The notes below the pieces were generated by a model, which searched no databases, was not told the origin of the DNA, and saw only the letters and a program-made list of their open reading frames with translations. A stretch of DNA of 64,000 bases, taken from assembly GCA_035048495.1 (NCBI GenBank), contig CM068542.1:42871109-42935108 (forward strand), given 5' to 3'. Below are positions 55,901 through 64,000 of this stretch, one piece after another; position 1 is the first letter of the stretch, and each line of letters opens with the position of its first letter. The stretch comes from Euptelea pleiosperma. Taxonomy: Eukaryota; Streptophyta; Magnoliopsida; Ranunculales; Eupteleaceae. The position numbers and the translations under genes were made by a program.

Positions 55901-57983
55901 CCATCTGTAGGAAGTGACGGAATTGAAATCGGATGAAGAATGAGGGCATAATCACAAAATCTCCCAATAGGAGAAAACTAGGGCAAAATAACTTAACCTT
56001 GAGAGTTCTCTCAAATAAGAGGAAAAAGATGGTTAAAACTATCTTCTCTTAGGTTATTTAGACGATTAAAAACCATCAGGGAGGACATTTTAAAAAGTAA
56101 AAACAAAAAATAAAATAAAAATAAAAATCAATTTTTAAAGGTTCAACCAGCCCACCTCAACTGCGCCTCCCTCCTTAAGGCTTATGCCTCAAAAATTTCA
56201 GTTGAGGCATACGCCTCAAGGCGCGCCTTTGAAAACATACTAACTTCAAATGTTTTCTGTAACTATCTGGCCTATCACCTTGCATGTCTACTTGTCTTAA
56301 TTTTTCACCCTTTGTCCACTCTGCAGAATGATATAAGTGATGTTCTAGACCTTACTTTCAGCATGGACGCTGACGAGGAGAAACTGATTTTGTATGAGAG
56401 GGCAGAGGTAACAGCTGCGAGCTTTTCCTTGATAAAAAGATGCTGATAAAGCACTTCAACTAAACTTATGTGTGCTGAATGTAGGTAACTGACTATGAGC
56501 TGATTCCCGGTGGGCGGAACATTCGGGTTACTGAGGAGAATAAGCATGAATATATTGATCTTGTTGCTGAACATCGGTTGACAACTGCTATTCGTCCTCA
56601 AATAAATGCATTTTTGGAAGGTTTCAACGAGTTGATTCCCCGGGACTTGATATCAATCTTCAATGATAAGGAACTGGAGTTATTGATTAGTGGGCTTCCA
56701 GATATTGATCGTGAGTTCCCTTGATCAATTTAGCAGGATATTATAAGCTCTGGACTTCTTCCATTCTTTCTGTGAATGTCCCTGAAATTTTGTACTTAAC
56801 TGCTTTTCAGTGGATAACATGAGGGCAAATACCGAGTATTCTGGATACAGTGCTGTGTCTCCTGTTATCCAATGGTTTTGGGAGGTTGTTCAAGGTTTCA
56901 TCAACGAAGATAAAGCTCGTCTCCTGCAGTTTGTGACTGGTACCTCAAAGGTACATTGTTTTGTACTCCATCTTTGACACTTTATGTACTCCATAGTGAT
57001 ATATTAGTAACCCTCCAAGAAAGTTAACTTCAGGCTTAATTATTCAAAACTTTCCAAACACAAACTTGGTCCTATCAATTGGCAATTAGACATATGATTG
57101 AAACTGACTTACTTAAAAAGAAACTGGATATATTGGAGGTGATGAACAGCGAAACAAAAATTTGGAGGCCACATTTTTTTTTTCCTAGGTAAGCCTGTTT
57201 TTAAAGAGATCAGTAACTCGGTGAAGGCGGGTTTTGAACCCAGGTCTATGGTATCGTCACCCACAAACTTTACCAACTGAGCAAGCTGGCACCTTCGAGG
57301 CCACATTGTTTAGCTGATGGGGGACTGAACTTTTAGTGAAGGTCTACTGGATGCCTTTCTTTATTTTCCTTTTCCTCTTTTTCCTTAAAAATCTAGTCAG
57401 TTGTTGGGAACTTTACCGAAAATTATAGTTCACAAATGAATAATTAAAATTACCGTCAATAAGAATTTCTTCATGCACGTATTTTTTGTGATGTATGCAA
57501 TATCGAGGGATGGCAAGGCTCGTACCAATTCTCGGATTCTTATCTTCTTTGTCCATTTCGAAGGAGTACCTCTTTTGTTTCATAGTCTAATCATTCCTTA
57601 TTTTTCATGAACTGTATAATAAACCTTTGGAACAGTTTTCCTACCTGAATCTTGAAATGTCCTTTTTCCTGTTTCATCTGGGATGCAAGTGGATTTATGG
57701 CATCATCAAGACCCTTAGCCAATGAATATTTTTTACTGACATTTTCCACATATTCCTTCATAAATTTCTATCATAACTTGTTGGGCTTCAGATTCATAAG
57801 ACACCAAGGCATTTGGTATGTTAATGTTTTACACTCACCCGTTACAGGTGCCTTTAGAAGGCTTCAGCACACTTCAGGGAATTTCAGGCTCGCAGAGGTT
57901 TCAGATTCATAAGGCCTATGGAAGCTCCGATCACTTGCCTTCTGCTCATACTTGGTACCCTTCTGCCGCAAATCATCTTTCTG

Positions 57984-58018
<35 letters not shown>

Positions 58019-58324
58019 TTGTTTAGCTGAAGACCCAATCATTCATCTATCTCATATACAGAGTATTTTCTTTTTCTTGTTTTATCTTTTTTGGATTTAA
58101 GTGTTTTGTCAGGGGATCACACGACCTCGATCATGCTTTCTTTTATTTTTTAAATCATTTCATAAGGTCTCGAGTCTCAACTTGTTTGTCTGGTAACTAA
58201 CCCATTCCTTGATCTCTGCAGTTTCAACCAGTTAGATCTACCAGAGTATCCCTCTAAACAACATCTGGAGGAGAGACTGCTTCTGGCTATTCACGAAGCC
58301 AACGAAGGATTCGGTTTTGGTTGA
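37988..58324 (+). CDS. UPL1: Giant HECT E3 ubiquitin-protein ligase, UPL1/UPL2 (HUWE1-like) (16 exons, 3687 aa)
   Basis: Transfers ubiquitin to substrates through a C-terminal HECT domain. Exons: 37988-38083, 41536-41631, 41720-41923, 42107-48662, 48757-49859, 49944-50249, 50331-50538, 50904-51181, 51264-51559, 54247-55363, 55445-55591, 56327-56407, 56485-56710, 56811-56950, 57848-57954, 58222-58324. All are GT..AG and in phase; total 11,064 nt. The N-terminus [20 protein letters not shown] matches UPL1/UPL2. Armadillo-like DUF908/DUF913 regions fill about 130-1250. UBA about 1304-1346 ([20 protein letters not shown]), UIM about 1350-1364 ([13 protein letters not shown]), an acidic tract 2160-2234, DUF4414 about 2590-2720 ([17 protein letters not shown]). 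HECT about 3300-3687, catalytic Cys3654 in SAHTCFNQL, ending EGFGFG. Arabidopsis UPL1 is about 3681 aa. UPL1 versus UPL2 cannot be told apart here. Exon 4 alone is 6,556 nt. Confidence 0.96.
38084..41535 (+). other. UPL intron 1 (3.45 kb)
   Basis: Begins GTGAGTTTC and ends ACTTACAG. 38084-39985 shows no element. 39986-40030 is TA/TTTA simple repeat. 40262-40680 is discussed under findings. A LINE piece follows. Confidence 0.8.
40700..41318 (+). mobile_element. 5'-truncated LINE in UPL intron 1
   Basis: Reads [19 protein letters not shown], then [20 protein letters not shown] (zf-RVT pattern, degraded), then [20 protein letters not shown] and [10 protein letters not shown]. Ends in an A-rich tail at 41309-41318. 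Target duplication not found. Confidence 0.78.
51560..54246 (+). other. UPL intron 9 (2.7 kb)
   Basis: GTAAGATGG donor (51560), CTCCCAG acceptor. No gene. 53493-53697 looks like a diverged GAGGCG-type hAT MITE (CAATGTTTAAAAATCCCACC .. GGCTTTTTAAAACATTG), with a related piece at 52965. Confidence 0.75.
55364..55444 (+). other. 81-bp in-frame, stop-free intron in the HECT domain
   Basis: GTGCGTGC donor and TTTACAG acceptor. Length is 27 codons with no stop, so retention would insert 27 hydrophobic-rich residues after Val3420 (GRV | VGKALF) without a frameshift. The family protein has no insert here, so I treat it as an intron. Confidence 0.85.
55671..56240. mobile_element. hAT-like MITE (GAGGCG/GCCTC type) in UPL intron 11
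   Basis: Begins CAGTTTTTAAAAGCGCGAGG and ends AGGCGCGCCTTTGAAAACAT (inverted). Subterminal arms TGTAAGCCTCAA and TTGAGGCATACGCCTC. Flanks end CTAAC on each side (TGACTAAC / TACTAAC), possibly a decayed 8-bp duplication. Confidence 0.65.
57176..57296 (-). mobile_element. tRNA-derived SINE with 11-bp target duplication in UPL intron 14
   Basis: GAGGCCACATT lies on both sides (57165-57175, 57297-57307). On the minus strand it reads GTGCCAGCTTGCTCAGTTGG (A-box region) and CTGGGTTCAAAACCCG (B-box region), ending in an A tail (poly-T on the plus strand at 57173-57182). 121 bp. Confidence 0.9.
57986..58016. repeat. (CT)n microsatellite in the last UPL intron
   Basis: About 15 CT units between 57986 and 58016. 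Confidence 0.9.
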
Positions 58325-59166
58325 GGAATAGGGACATCAAATGTAAATCCTGTAGATAATAATGTGTTTAAAGAGAAAAGTGAAAGAAAAAGGGAATTGA
58401 AAGTGAGGGAGGGGTTCAGAGTAGATATTATGTTAATTTAATGTACAGTATTTTTATTACATATATGCTATTGCAAATACTCTTGGCATTTTTGTATTGG
58501 CCAATTCATTTCTGGGTTCCTTTTCTTTTGGCTTATCATCCAAGTGGATTTTTTTTCCTTCTTTCTGTGCCAGTTCTGTATTTGCCAATTCATTCATTTT
58601 TTGTTCCTTTTGTGTTTCTTTTTGGTCATATGGGAGTTCTAATCCAATAAATAAGTTGAGCAGGATCTTCACATGAACTGGTCATCGATTTATCTAGGCA
58701 AGCCCATCAGGACGTTTGATAAAACTTAATTTCAGACCTTTAGTGTAACAATCAAACCCTAATGGGACATTCAGACAGTTTGATAACCATCTGAAATTCA
58801 GTGATTTTTTTAAGCTCCCCCTCCCCCCTCCCCTTCTCCATGCCGCAGGTGATGAAATCTTTAAAAATCCAAAGGTCTACTTGCTTGTAGTAGCATTGCT
58901 CGCTCTCTACAATTGTAATTGTCATTGGGAATCCTTTTTTGCTTCTCCTAAGATAATTAGAACCCGGTCGCATTCTTGAACACGGGAACGCACTGAACAA
59001 AAACCGCCGACAGTAGCATATCAGGGAAGTTGACTGGGCTGGAAACAAGAGGACACTAGGAACAATCTCAAATAGGCCAATATGAAATTTTGGGTCATTT
59101 TGAGGCGAACACGATCTGACATGATCTCTTTGATCCCATTATTTGTGTGCCCTAATACAGAGATAT
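58325..59166 (+). other. UPL 3' UTR and downstream flank
   Basis: No gene seen. Probable 3' UTR runs to about 58660, where AATAAATAAG (58647) could serve as a polyadenylation signal. Confidence 0.5.
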
Positions 59167-59169
59167 TTA

Positions 59170-59443
59170 CTGGGCGTATGGCAACACAAAAATAAGTAAC
59201 TTATTGACTTTTATAAGTCAAAAAGTTAAAAAGTTAGTTTGGATGTGTTTTATACTTTAACTTTTGGAAAGTTAAAAGCTAAAATTTTGAACTTCTTGCT
59301 TCTAAGAGAAATTCCTTCTCAAAATTTAGAAGGCCTCCCACACTTTTAATTTCTCTGACTTTTTTGGAGGTAAAAAATCAGCTAGTAACTTCTAGTTCTA
59401 CTACAAGTAGAAGTGCTTTTACTTCTCGTTCCCAAACGCCCCC
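59170..59443. mobile_element. PIF/Harbinger-like MITE, TTA target duplication
   Basis: 274 bp. CTGGGCGTATGGCAAC at the left and GTTCCCAAACGCCCCC at the right (12 of 16 paired). TTA on both sides (59167-59169, 59444-59446). Inner arms of AAGTAACTT / AGTTAAAA type. Confidence 0.72.
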
Positions 59444-59704
59444 TTAGTAGGGAAGTGTGAGAACTGATGTTGCCTTCACAGTTGGGAGAGGTTTTGTAAT
59501 GTCCACATCCTTACCTTTTTTTTTGCGGGGTTGCATCTGTCCAAAGTCCAAACTCCTTTAGGAGTTGCTTCATAACCTTCCTACCAAAAAAACAGTGGGA
59601 AAGGTTGATTTTTTGGAAAAGCCAAAAGCTATTTATTGAGAAAATTTTTCTTTAGAGAAGATAGGGCTATGGGAATAAACAAAGGGGTCGGGCTCCAGTG
59701 ACAG

Positions 59705-60016
59705 CCCTAAAACTTCTGCCACAATACGAGCTGAGTGGCACACTCTTAGTGGATGCTGACCGTATGGATGTTTGGCTACACACCAAAAATAAACATGATC
59801 AGTGGTTTGTAAGCGTTGGATTGAAGTTATTTTCATGGGTTGATTTTAACTGTATGAATTTGAGCAATATTTGAGTGCAAAGAGCCAAAGGTTGCAAATT
59901 ACTAATCAGGCTGATTTTTGGTTTGCAGGTCCACCGAGGGACTGGCCAAACATCCATACGGTCAGCGTCCACTAAGAGTGTGCTACATGGCTCGTATTGT
60001 GGCAGAAGTTTTACTC
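59705..60016. mobile_element. AATCAGGCTGATT foldback MITE
   Basis: Left CCTAAAACTTCTGCCACAAT, right ATTGTGGCAGAAGTTTTACT; the core has ACTAATCAGGCTGATTTTTG and GGCCAAACATCCATACGGTC. About 312 bp. No clear target duplication. Confidence 0.85.
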
Positions 60017-60298
60017 CTAAATAGACAAACGGGCGTCTGTCAGGTATAGATGCCCTTTAAAAGGGCGTTTGTCAGCCTTAATTTTTGTCAGGGAGAAACG
60101 CCATTTGAAAGGGCATTTAGTTACTTTTTTTTTTTTTAAAATATCAAAAAAAAAATTTTGTTTTCGTAAATACATTTAAATTTTTTTGTCTAAGAAAATT
60201 TTCGATATTTTTATTCATCATCTTTACAAACATAAACCATACTAAAAATAAAAGGGTAGTTTATCAACAACCCCTGAAGTTTGAAAATAATTATTAAT

Positions 60299-60649
60299 GG
60301 GCCGGGCTCGGGGACCCCAATTTTGGCGTACCCATGTAGAAGATGAATCAATGGCTGATTTTTGGTGAGGATGATCTCCTCACTATATAGATCACCCCAA
60401 CAAAAAATCAGCCCATTATGAAATTTCTAACCCCATCAAATGTGGTTTTCAAGTTACCCAGTAAAATTTGACGGTTCATAATTCCTCAACTTCTAAACCA
60501 GTCTACGAATATCGGAATGATTTGAATTTTTTGTGAGGATGATCTCCTCACCATAGAGATCATCCTCACCAAAAATCAGCCATTGATTCATCTTCTACAT
60601 GGGTACGCCAAAATAAGAGTAAGAAATGGGGGTCCCCTGAGTCCGACCC
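60299..60649. mobile_element. Mutator-like foldback MITE, perfect 9-bp target duplication
   Basis: 351 bp. ATTATTAAT on both sides (60290-60298, 60650-60658). The arms carry GACCCCAATTTTGGCGTACC and GGGTACGCCAAAAT. Inner arms ATGGCTGATTTTTGGTGAGG appear in both orientations. Longer sister of the element at 35324. Confidence 0.92.
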
Positions 60650-60767
60650 ATTATTAATATCCCCTTATACTTTCAAACTTTAGAAATACCCCCCTTGACC
60701 CAGTTTAACCATCATTTGATTAACGTTAAAACATGTCATGAATCATGCGCTTGTTAATGCACCCATG

Positions 60768-62226
60768 ATAAGGAGTCTCTTCTGTCCAAACTATTGTGCC
60801 AAAAATACTACCATAGTAACTCCATCAATCAAGCTAAAAATCACCTCACTTTACTTGGTGTTGCCAGAGTCTTCTTTCAGCTCATGAAAAACTTAAACAT
60901 TCAGTTCGTTGGGGGGTAGGAGATGGCAAGTCCATTGACATATGGAAGGATGCATGGACCCCTTTCCTGAATCAAGTTCAAACTAATCTCACTTGGCCTC
61001 CTGACTATCTTTCGACCAAGCTTAGTGATCTAATCCTCCAATCTAGGAAATGGAATACAGATTTGATCAAGACTACCTTCCCAACTGGGGTGGCAGATGC
61101 CATTCGCTCTATCCATCTAAGTAGTAACCCATTTCCCAATAGGTAGTTTTGGCTCCCCCACACAAATGGTACATTCTCTATAAAAATAGCTTACAGAACT
61201 CTGGTGCAAAGCACGCAACTCTCCACTTCTGCCCGTCACCAATCCCATATTTGGAAGAGCATATGGAAGCTTCTACTCCCATTCCGAATCCAATTGTTTC
61301 TTTGAAAATTTTGCCGGAATATTCTCCCTTCTCGAGGCCAATTGCATTCTAGAATTCCCTCTATTCCTGTGCAATGCCCAAGATGTCACAGCCACGAGGA
61401 AACTAGCATTCACGCCATCTTCCTTTGTCCCCAACAATCACAAAGTATGGTTTGCTAGTCCATTCAGCTTCTGATGGGAACAATGGAACGAACCTGACAT
61501 CCGAGAATGGATCATTTCACTCATATCCAATCACCATTCCCAATTACCTGTGGACACCTACTCCTGTCTCTACATCTGTGCTCTCGTGTGGGGTCTGTGA
61601 TTTTTCAGAAATGACATAATTCATTCCTCTTCATCCAAAAAAAACCATTTCCTCCTATCTCAAAAGCAACCCTCCTAGCCAAAAGTCAGTCTTTATGGAC
61701 CCCACCTCCGGTAGGGATTCTAAAGCTTAACTTAGATGCAGCTTGGAGCACAAATACCAAAAAAGTCGGGTTGGGTTTTACATTACGTGATCATACAGGT
61801 CAGATTGCTATGGCAGGAGGTCTTAATGGAAAGGCAGAATCTGCAGAAGAAGCAGAAGTCAGAGCTATGAGATGGGGTCATCAGGTGGGGGCTCAATTCT
61901 TTTCAGGAGAGCTTATTGTGGAAGCAGATGCCAAACTTGTTGTTGAACAGTTAGAACGCTGATCTATTGCGTTGGGTATCTCATCTATAGTCCGGGCAAA
62001 AGATATTTTGGACTCTTGCTCCAGTTTCACTTCAGTACATTTTGTGTATTTTTTGAGAGCTGCAAATATAACAACCTATACTTTGGCCAAGAAAGCCTAT
62101 TCTTTTACGGGTCCCGCTATATGGACCTCAAACTTTCCTAGTTGGCTTCTTGCTTCGGTGGAAGTTGTGGAAGCACCCCTTTTTTGTAATCTTCTTCGCT
62201 TTAATGGTTTAATTTCAAAAAAAAAA
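60768..62226 (+). mobile_element. 5'-truncated LINE with RNase H-like domain, 12-bp target duplication
   Basis: AATGCACCCATG flanks it (60756-60767, 62227-62238). It reads RWGVGDGKSIDIWKDAWTPF, then FWLPHTNGTFSIKIAYRTL, then a zf-RVT pattern CPRCHSHEETSIHAIFLCPQ, then an RNase H-like (RVT_3) part: LNLDAAWS, GLGFTLRDHTGQIAMAGG, AEEAEVRAMRWG, LIVEADAKLVVEQL. It ends in poly-A (62218-62228). Several stops and frameshifts; 1,459 bp. Confidence 0.93.
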
Positions 62227-62238
62227 AATGCACCCATG

Positions 62239-62812
62239 GACCATAATATTGCAATTATAATGTTAACCGCGTGATTCAAGTTTGTTTTAACTTAAGTCAA
62301 CCACAGTTAAACTAGGTCAAGGGGGGTAATCTAATGTTTGAAAATATAAGGGGGTATTATTATATATTTTCAATTTTCAGGGTGGTTGTTGCTAAAATAC
62401 TTAATATATACATTTATATTTACAGTGGTGTATTGTCGGGCTCGGTTTGGGTTGGGTTGCCCAAAACTTCAGCCCGAGCCTAACCTGATTTTGACCGGGT
62501 TGTCAAAATCTAGGCCCGAGCACAACCCGAGTACTGAAGGGGCCAACTCAACCCAAGCCCAAAGTTGAGTTGAGCCCGCCCAAGTTGCAGCCCGAGTCCC
62601 GGGAACGAAAGTTAAGTATCCCACCGGCGCAGCTTAGCAAAGAGTCAGGAGAAGAGCGTCGAGGGCAATTCGGTAATATAGTGTAAACAAGGAGGATTTT
62701 GTTGGTAACCAAAGAAATCACTCGGATAAACCCTACCTTTCTACTGTTCAGTTTCTCCGGGTTGCCTCAAAAACATATCGGCGAGCTTCTGGAGACCTAA
62801 GACGAGAGACGG
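62239..62812 (+). promoter_or_regulatory. eIF3c upstream region and 5' leader
   Basis: 62435-62600 is a degenerate run of GGGTTGGG/GCCCGAGCC words, a repeat-like patch. The leader probably lies within about 62700-62812, upstream of a leader intron at 62813-63007 (GTAAGG .. CAACAG). Confidence 0.45.
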
Positions 62813-63008
62813 GTAAGGTTTATGCCTTCTCAGTCTCATCTTGATGCAGTCTTTGTTTGGGAAACTAGGGTTCCTTCTCATCAAACGAGTCGATCTGTTG
62901 GCTCTTTGTTGATATCAAATCAGCTTTTTTTATTATTAGTTTTTGCTCTTTTTTATACAGATTTTTGCGGTTTCTGATTCTTTCGACATAAATAAAACAC
63001 ACAACAGA

Positions 63009-64000
63009 ATGGCTTCTCGTTTCTGGACACAGGTTCGTACGATCTTCAATCAAAACCCTAATTCGCCATTAGTAAAAGGCCACGGAAACTAAGCACGAAA
63101 AACTCTTTAAGGTTCCGTTTGGAGCTCCATTTTTGCGCTAAGAAAATATGTTATTGAAAAGCTTTTTTTGGCCTGAAATTGGCGATCCAAACAGGAACTG
63201 AATTTTCGTTTTTGTTTACAGGGTGACAGTGACACTGAGGAGGAAGAGGAGGAGGTGGAGAATGATTACGAAGATGGAGCTGATAATGGTGGTGGAGAGG
63301 CTGCCGGAGCGGCCGCTGGGAGCAGATACCTGCAGGGGAATGCGAGCGATAGTGATGACTCTGAAGGTCAGAGGCGTGTTGTCCGATCTGCCAAAGACAA
63401 GCGCTTTGAGGAGATGTCGGCCACCGTAGACCAGATGAAGAACGCCATGAAGATCAATGACTGGGTGAGCCTCCAGGAGAACTTCGACAAGATTAATAAG
63501 CAGCTTGATAAGGTCATCCGGGTCACGGAATCCGAAAAGGTCCCGACCCTCTACATCAAAGCTCTTGTAATGTTGGAGGACTTCTTGAGTGAGGCTCTGG
63601 CCAATAAGGACGCCAAGAAGAAGATGAGTAGTAGCAATGCCAAGGCCTTGAATTCCATGAAACAAAAACTTAAGAAGAACAACAAACAATATGAGGATTT
63701 GATCAATAAGTTCAGGGAGAGTCACGAAAGCGAGGATGAAGGGCAAGGGGATGAGCAGACAGAGGAGGAGGAGGATTCGGGTTCAGAGTTCGAGGAGGAC
63801 CCGTCAAAAATGGCAATCATGTCTGAGTCGGAAAATGGTGAGGATGGAGATGCGGAGGACGGGGATAACCAAGCCGAGGGCGGTGGGGGTTGGGAGAAGA
63901 TGATGAGCAGGAAAGATAAGCTCATGGACAAACAATTCATGAGGGACCCGAGTGAGATCACGTGGGATACAGTTGATAAGAAGCTCAAGGAGATTGTAGC
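63009..64000 (+). CDS. EIF3C: Eukaryotic translation initiation factor 3 subunit C, N-terminal part (cut by window edge)
   Basis: Core subunit of eIF3, which scaffolds the 43S preinitiation complex in the cytosol. Exon 1 is 63009-63032 (MASRFWTQ), intron 63033-63221 (GTTCGT .. TTTACAG), exon 2 from 63222 open to 64000. The N-terminus is strongly acidic (DSDTEEEEEEVENDYEDG). Then comes the conserved eIF3c block: RFEEMSATVDQMKNAMKIND, WVSLQENFDKINKQLDKVI, PTLYIKALVMLEDFLSEALA, NSMKQKLKKNNKQYED. A second acidic/Ser linker is followed by WEKMMSRKDKLMD and EITWDTVDKKLKEIV. About 267 residues are visible of an expected 900 or so. Codon use is GC-rich against AT-rich surroundings, as expected for a highly expressed gene. 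A small foldback (GTTCCGTTTGGA / TCCAAACAGGAAC, 63112-63198) lies in the intron. Confidence 0.95.

Noticed and set aside
57214..57295. Possible tRNA gene on the minus strand
   Set aside because: It has A- and B-box-like motifs but no full cloverleaf, and sits inside an 11-bp target duplication next to an A tail, so it is a SINE.
60299..60649. Inverted arms as a possible regulatory hairpin or microRNA precursor
   Set aside because: A perfect 9-bp target duplication and a sister copy show that it is a MITE; small-RNA data would be needed to say more.
63216..63746. 176-aa minus-strand open frame
   Set aside because: Exact antisense of the conserved eIF3c exon, whose sense strand is clearly coding.
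1..64000. CRISPR array, operon or bacterial-type system
   Set aside because: All genes are eukaryotic, spliced and unrelated in function; the repeats found are transposon-derived or simple.

Overview
This is a window of plant nuclear DNA. It holds four conserved, intron-bearing protein-coding genes with GT..AG introns, AT-rich introns and intergenic DNA, a plastid-type N-terminal extension on one gene, and plant Copia, LINE, SINE and MITE sequences. The gene families place it in a flowering plant. The expanded introns and the dense, very old foldback MITE families would fit an early-diverging eudicot or a magnoliid, but the species cannot be read from the sequence.

Gene order, left to right: (1) an auxin co-receptor F-box gene of the AFB4/AFB5 clade (+, coding 2450-4781, 3 exons, 623 aa); (2) a bifunctional NAD(P)H-hydrate epimerase / pyridoxamine 5'-phosphate oxidase, PDX3/PPOX1 type (-, coding 35022 down to 15102, 14 exons, 544 aa), with one intron of 12.6 kb; (3) a giant HECT E3 ubiquitin ligase of the UPL1/UPL2 (HUWE1-like) type (+, coding 37988-58324, 16 exons, 3687 aa); (4) the 5' end of the translation-initiation factor gene eIF3c (+, from 63009, running off the right edge). 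I joined exons by hand from GT/AG sites, reading-frame phase and remembered family sequence. All three complete gene models close in frame with lengths very near their Arabidopsis relatives.

Around and inside these genes the DNA is a dense palimpsest of transposable elements. 1-1.6 kb is a decayed minus-strand Copia element. 7-8.7 kb is a cluster of foldback MITEs. 9.75-12.7 kb holds LINE remnants in both orientations, interrupted by PIF/Harbinger-like MITEs. The big PDX3 intron (18150-30746) holds a degenerate plus-strand Copia element. That element is interrupted by a 5'-truncated LINE (17-bp target duplication), a 22-bp micro-insertion and a probable 2.1-kb solo LTR. Upstream of it are three related hAT-like MITEs, two of them with perfect 8-bp target duplications. 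An RTE-type LINE follows downstream. The divergent PDX3/UPL spacer (35-37 kb) is almost wholly nested foldback elements with shared terminal arms. The UPL-eIF3c spacer holds two Mutator-like MITEs, a PIF-like MITE and a LINE with a clean 12-bp target duplication.

The four genes are housekeeping or hormone genes (auxin perception, vitamin B6 salvage plus NADHX repair, proteolysis, translation). No functional cluster is implied. I found no new multi-gene system. The most interesting signals are gene-structural (an in-frame 81-bp intron inside the HECT domain, a HECT catalytic cysteine codon split by the last intron, a very large TE-built intron, an overlapping uORF) and the modular foldback MITE families.
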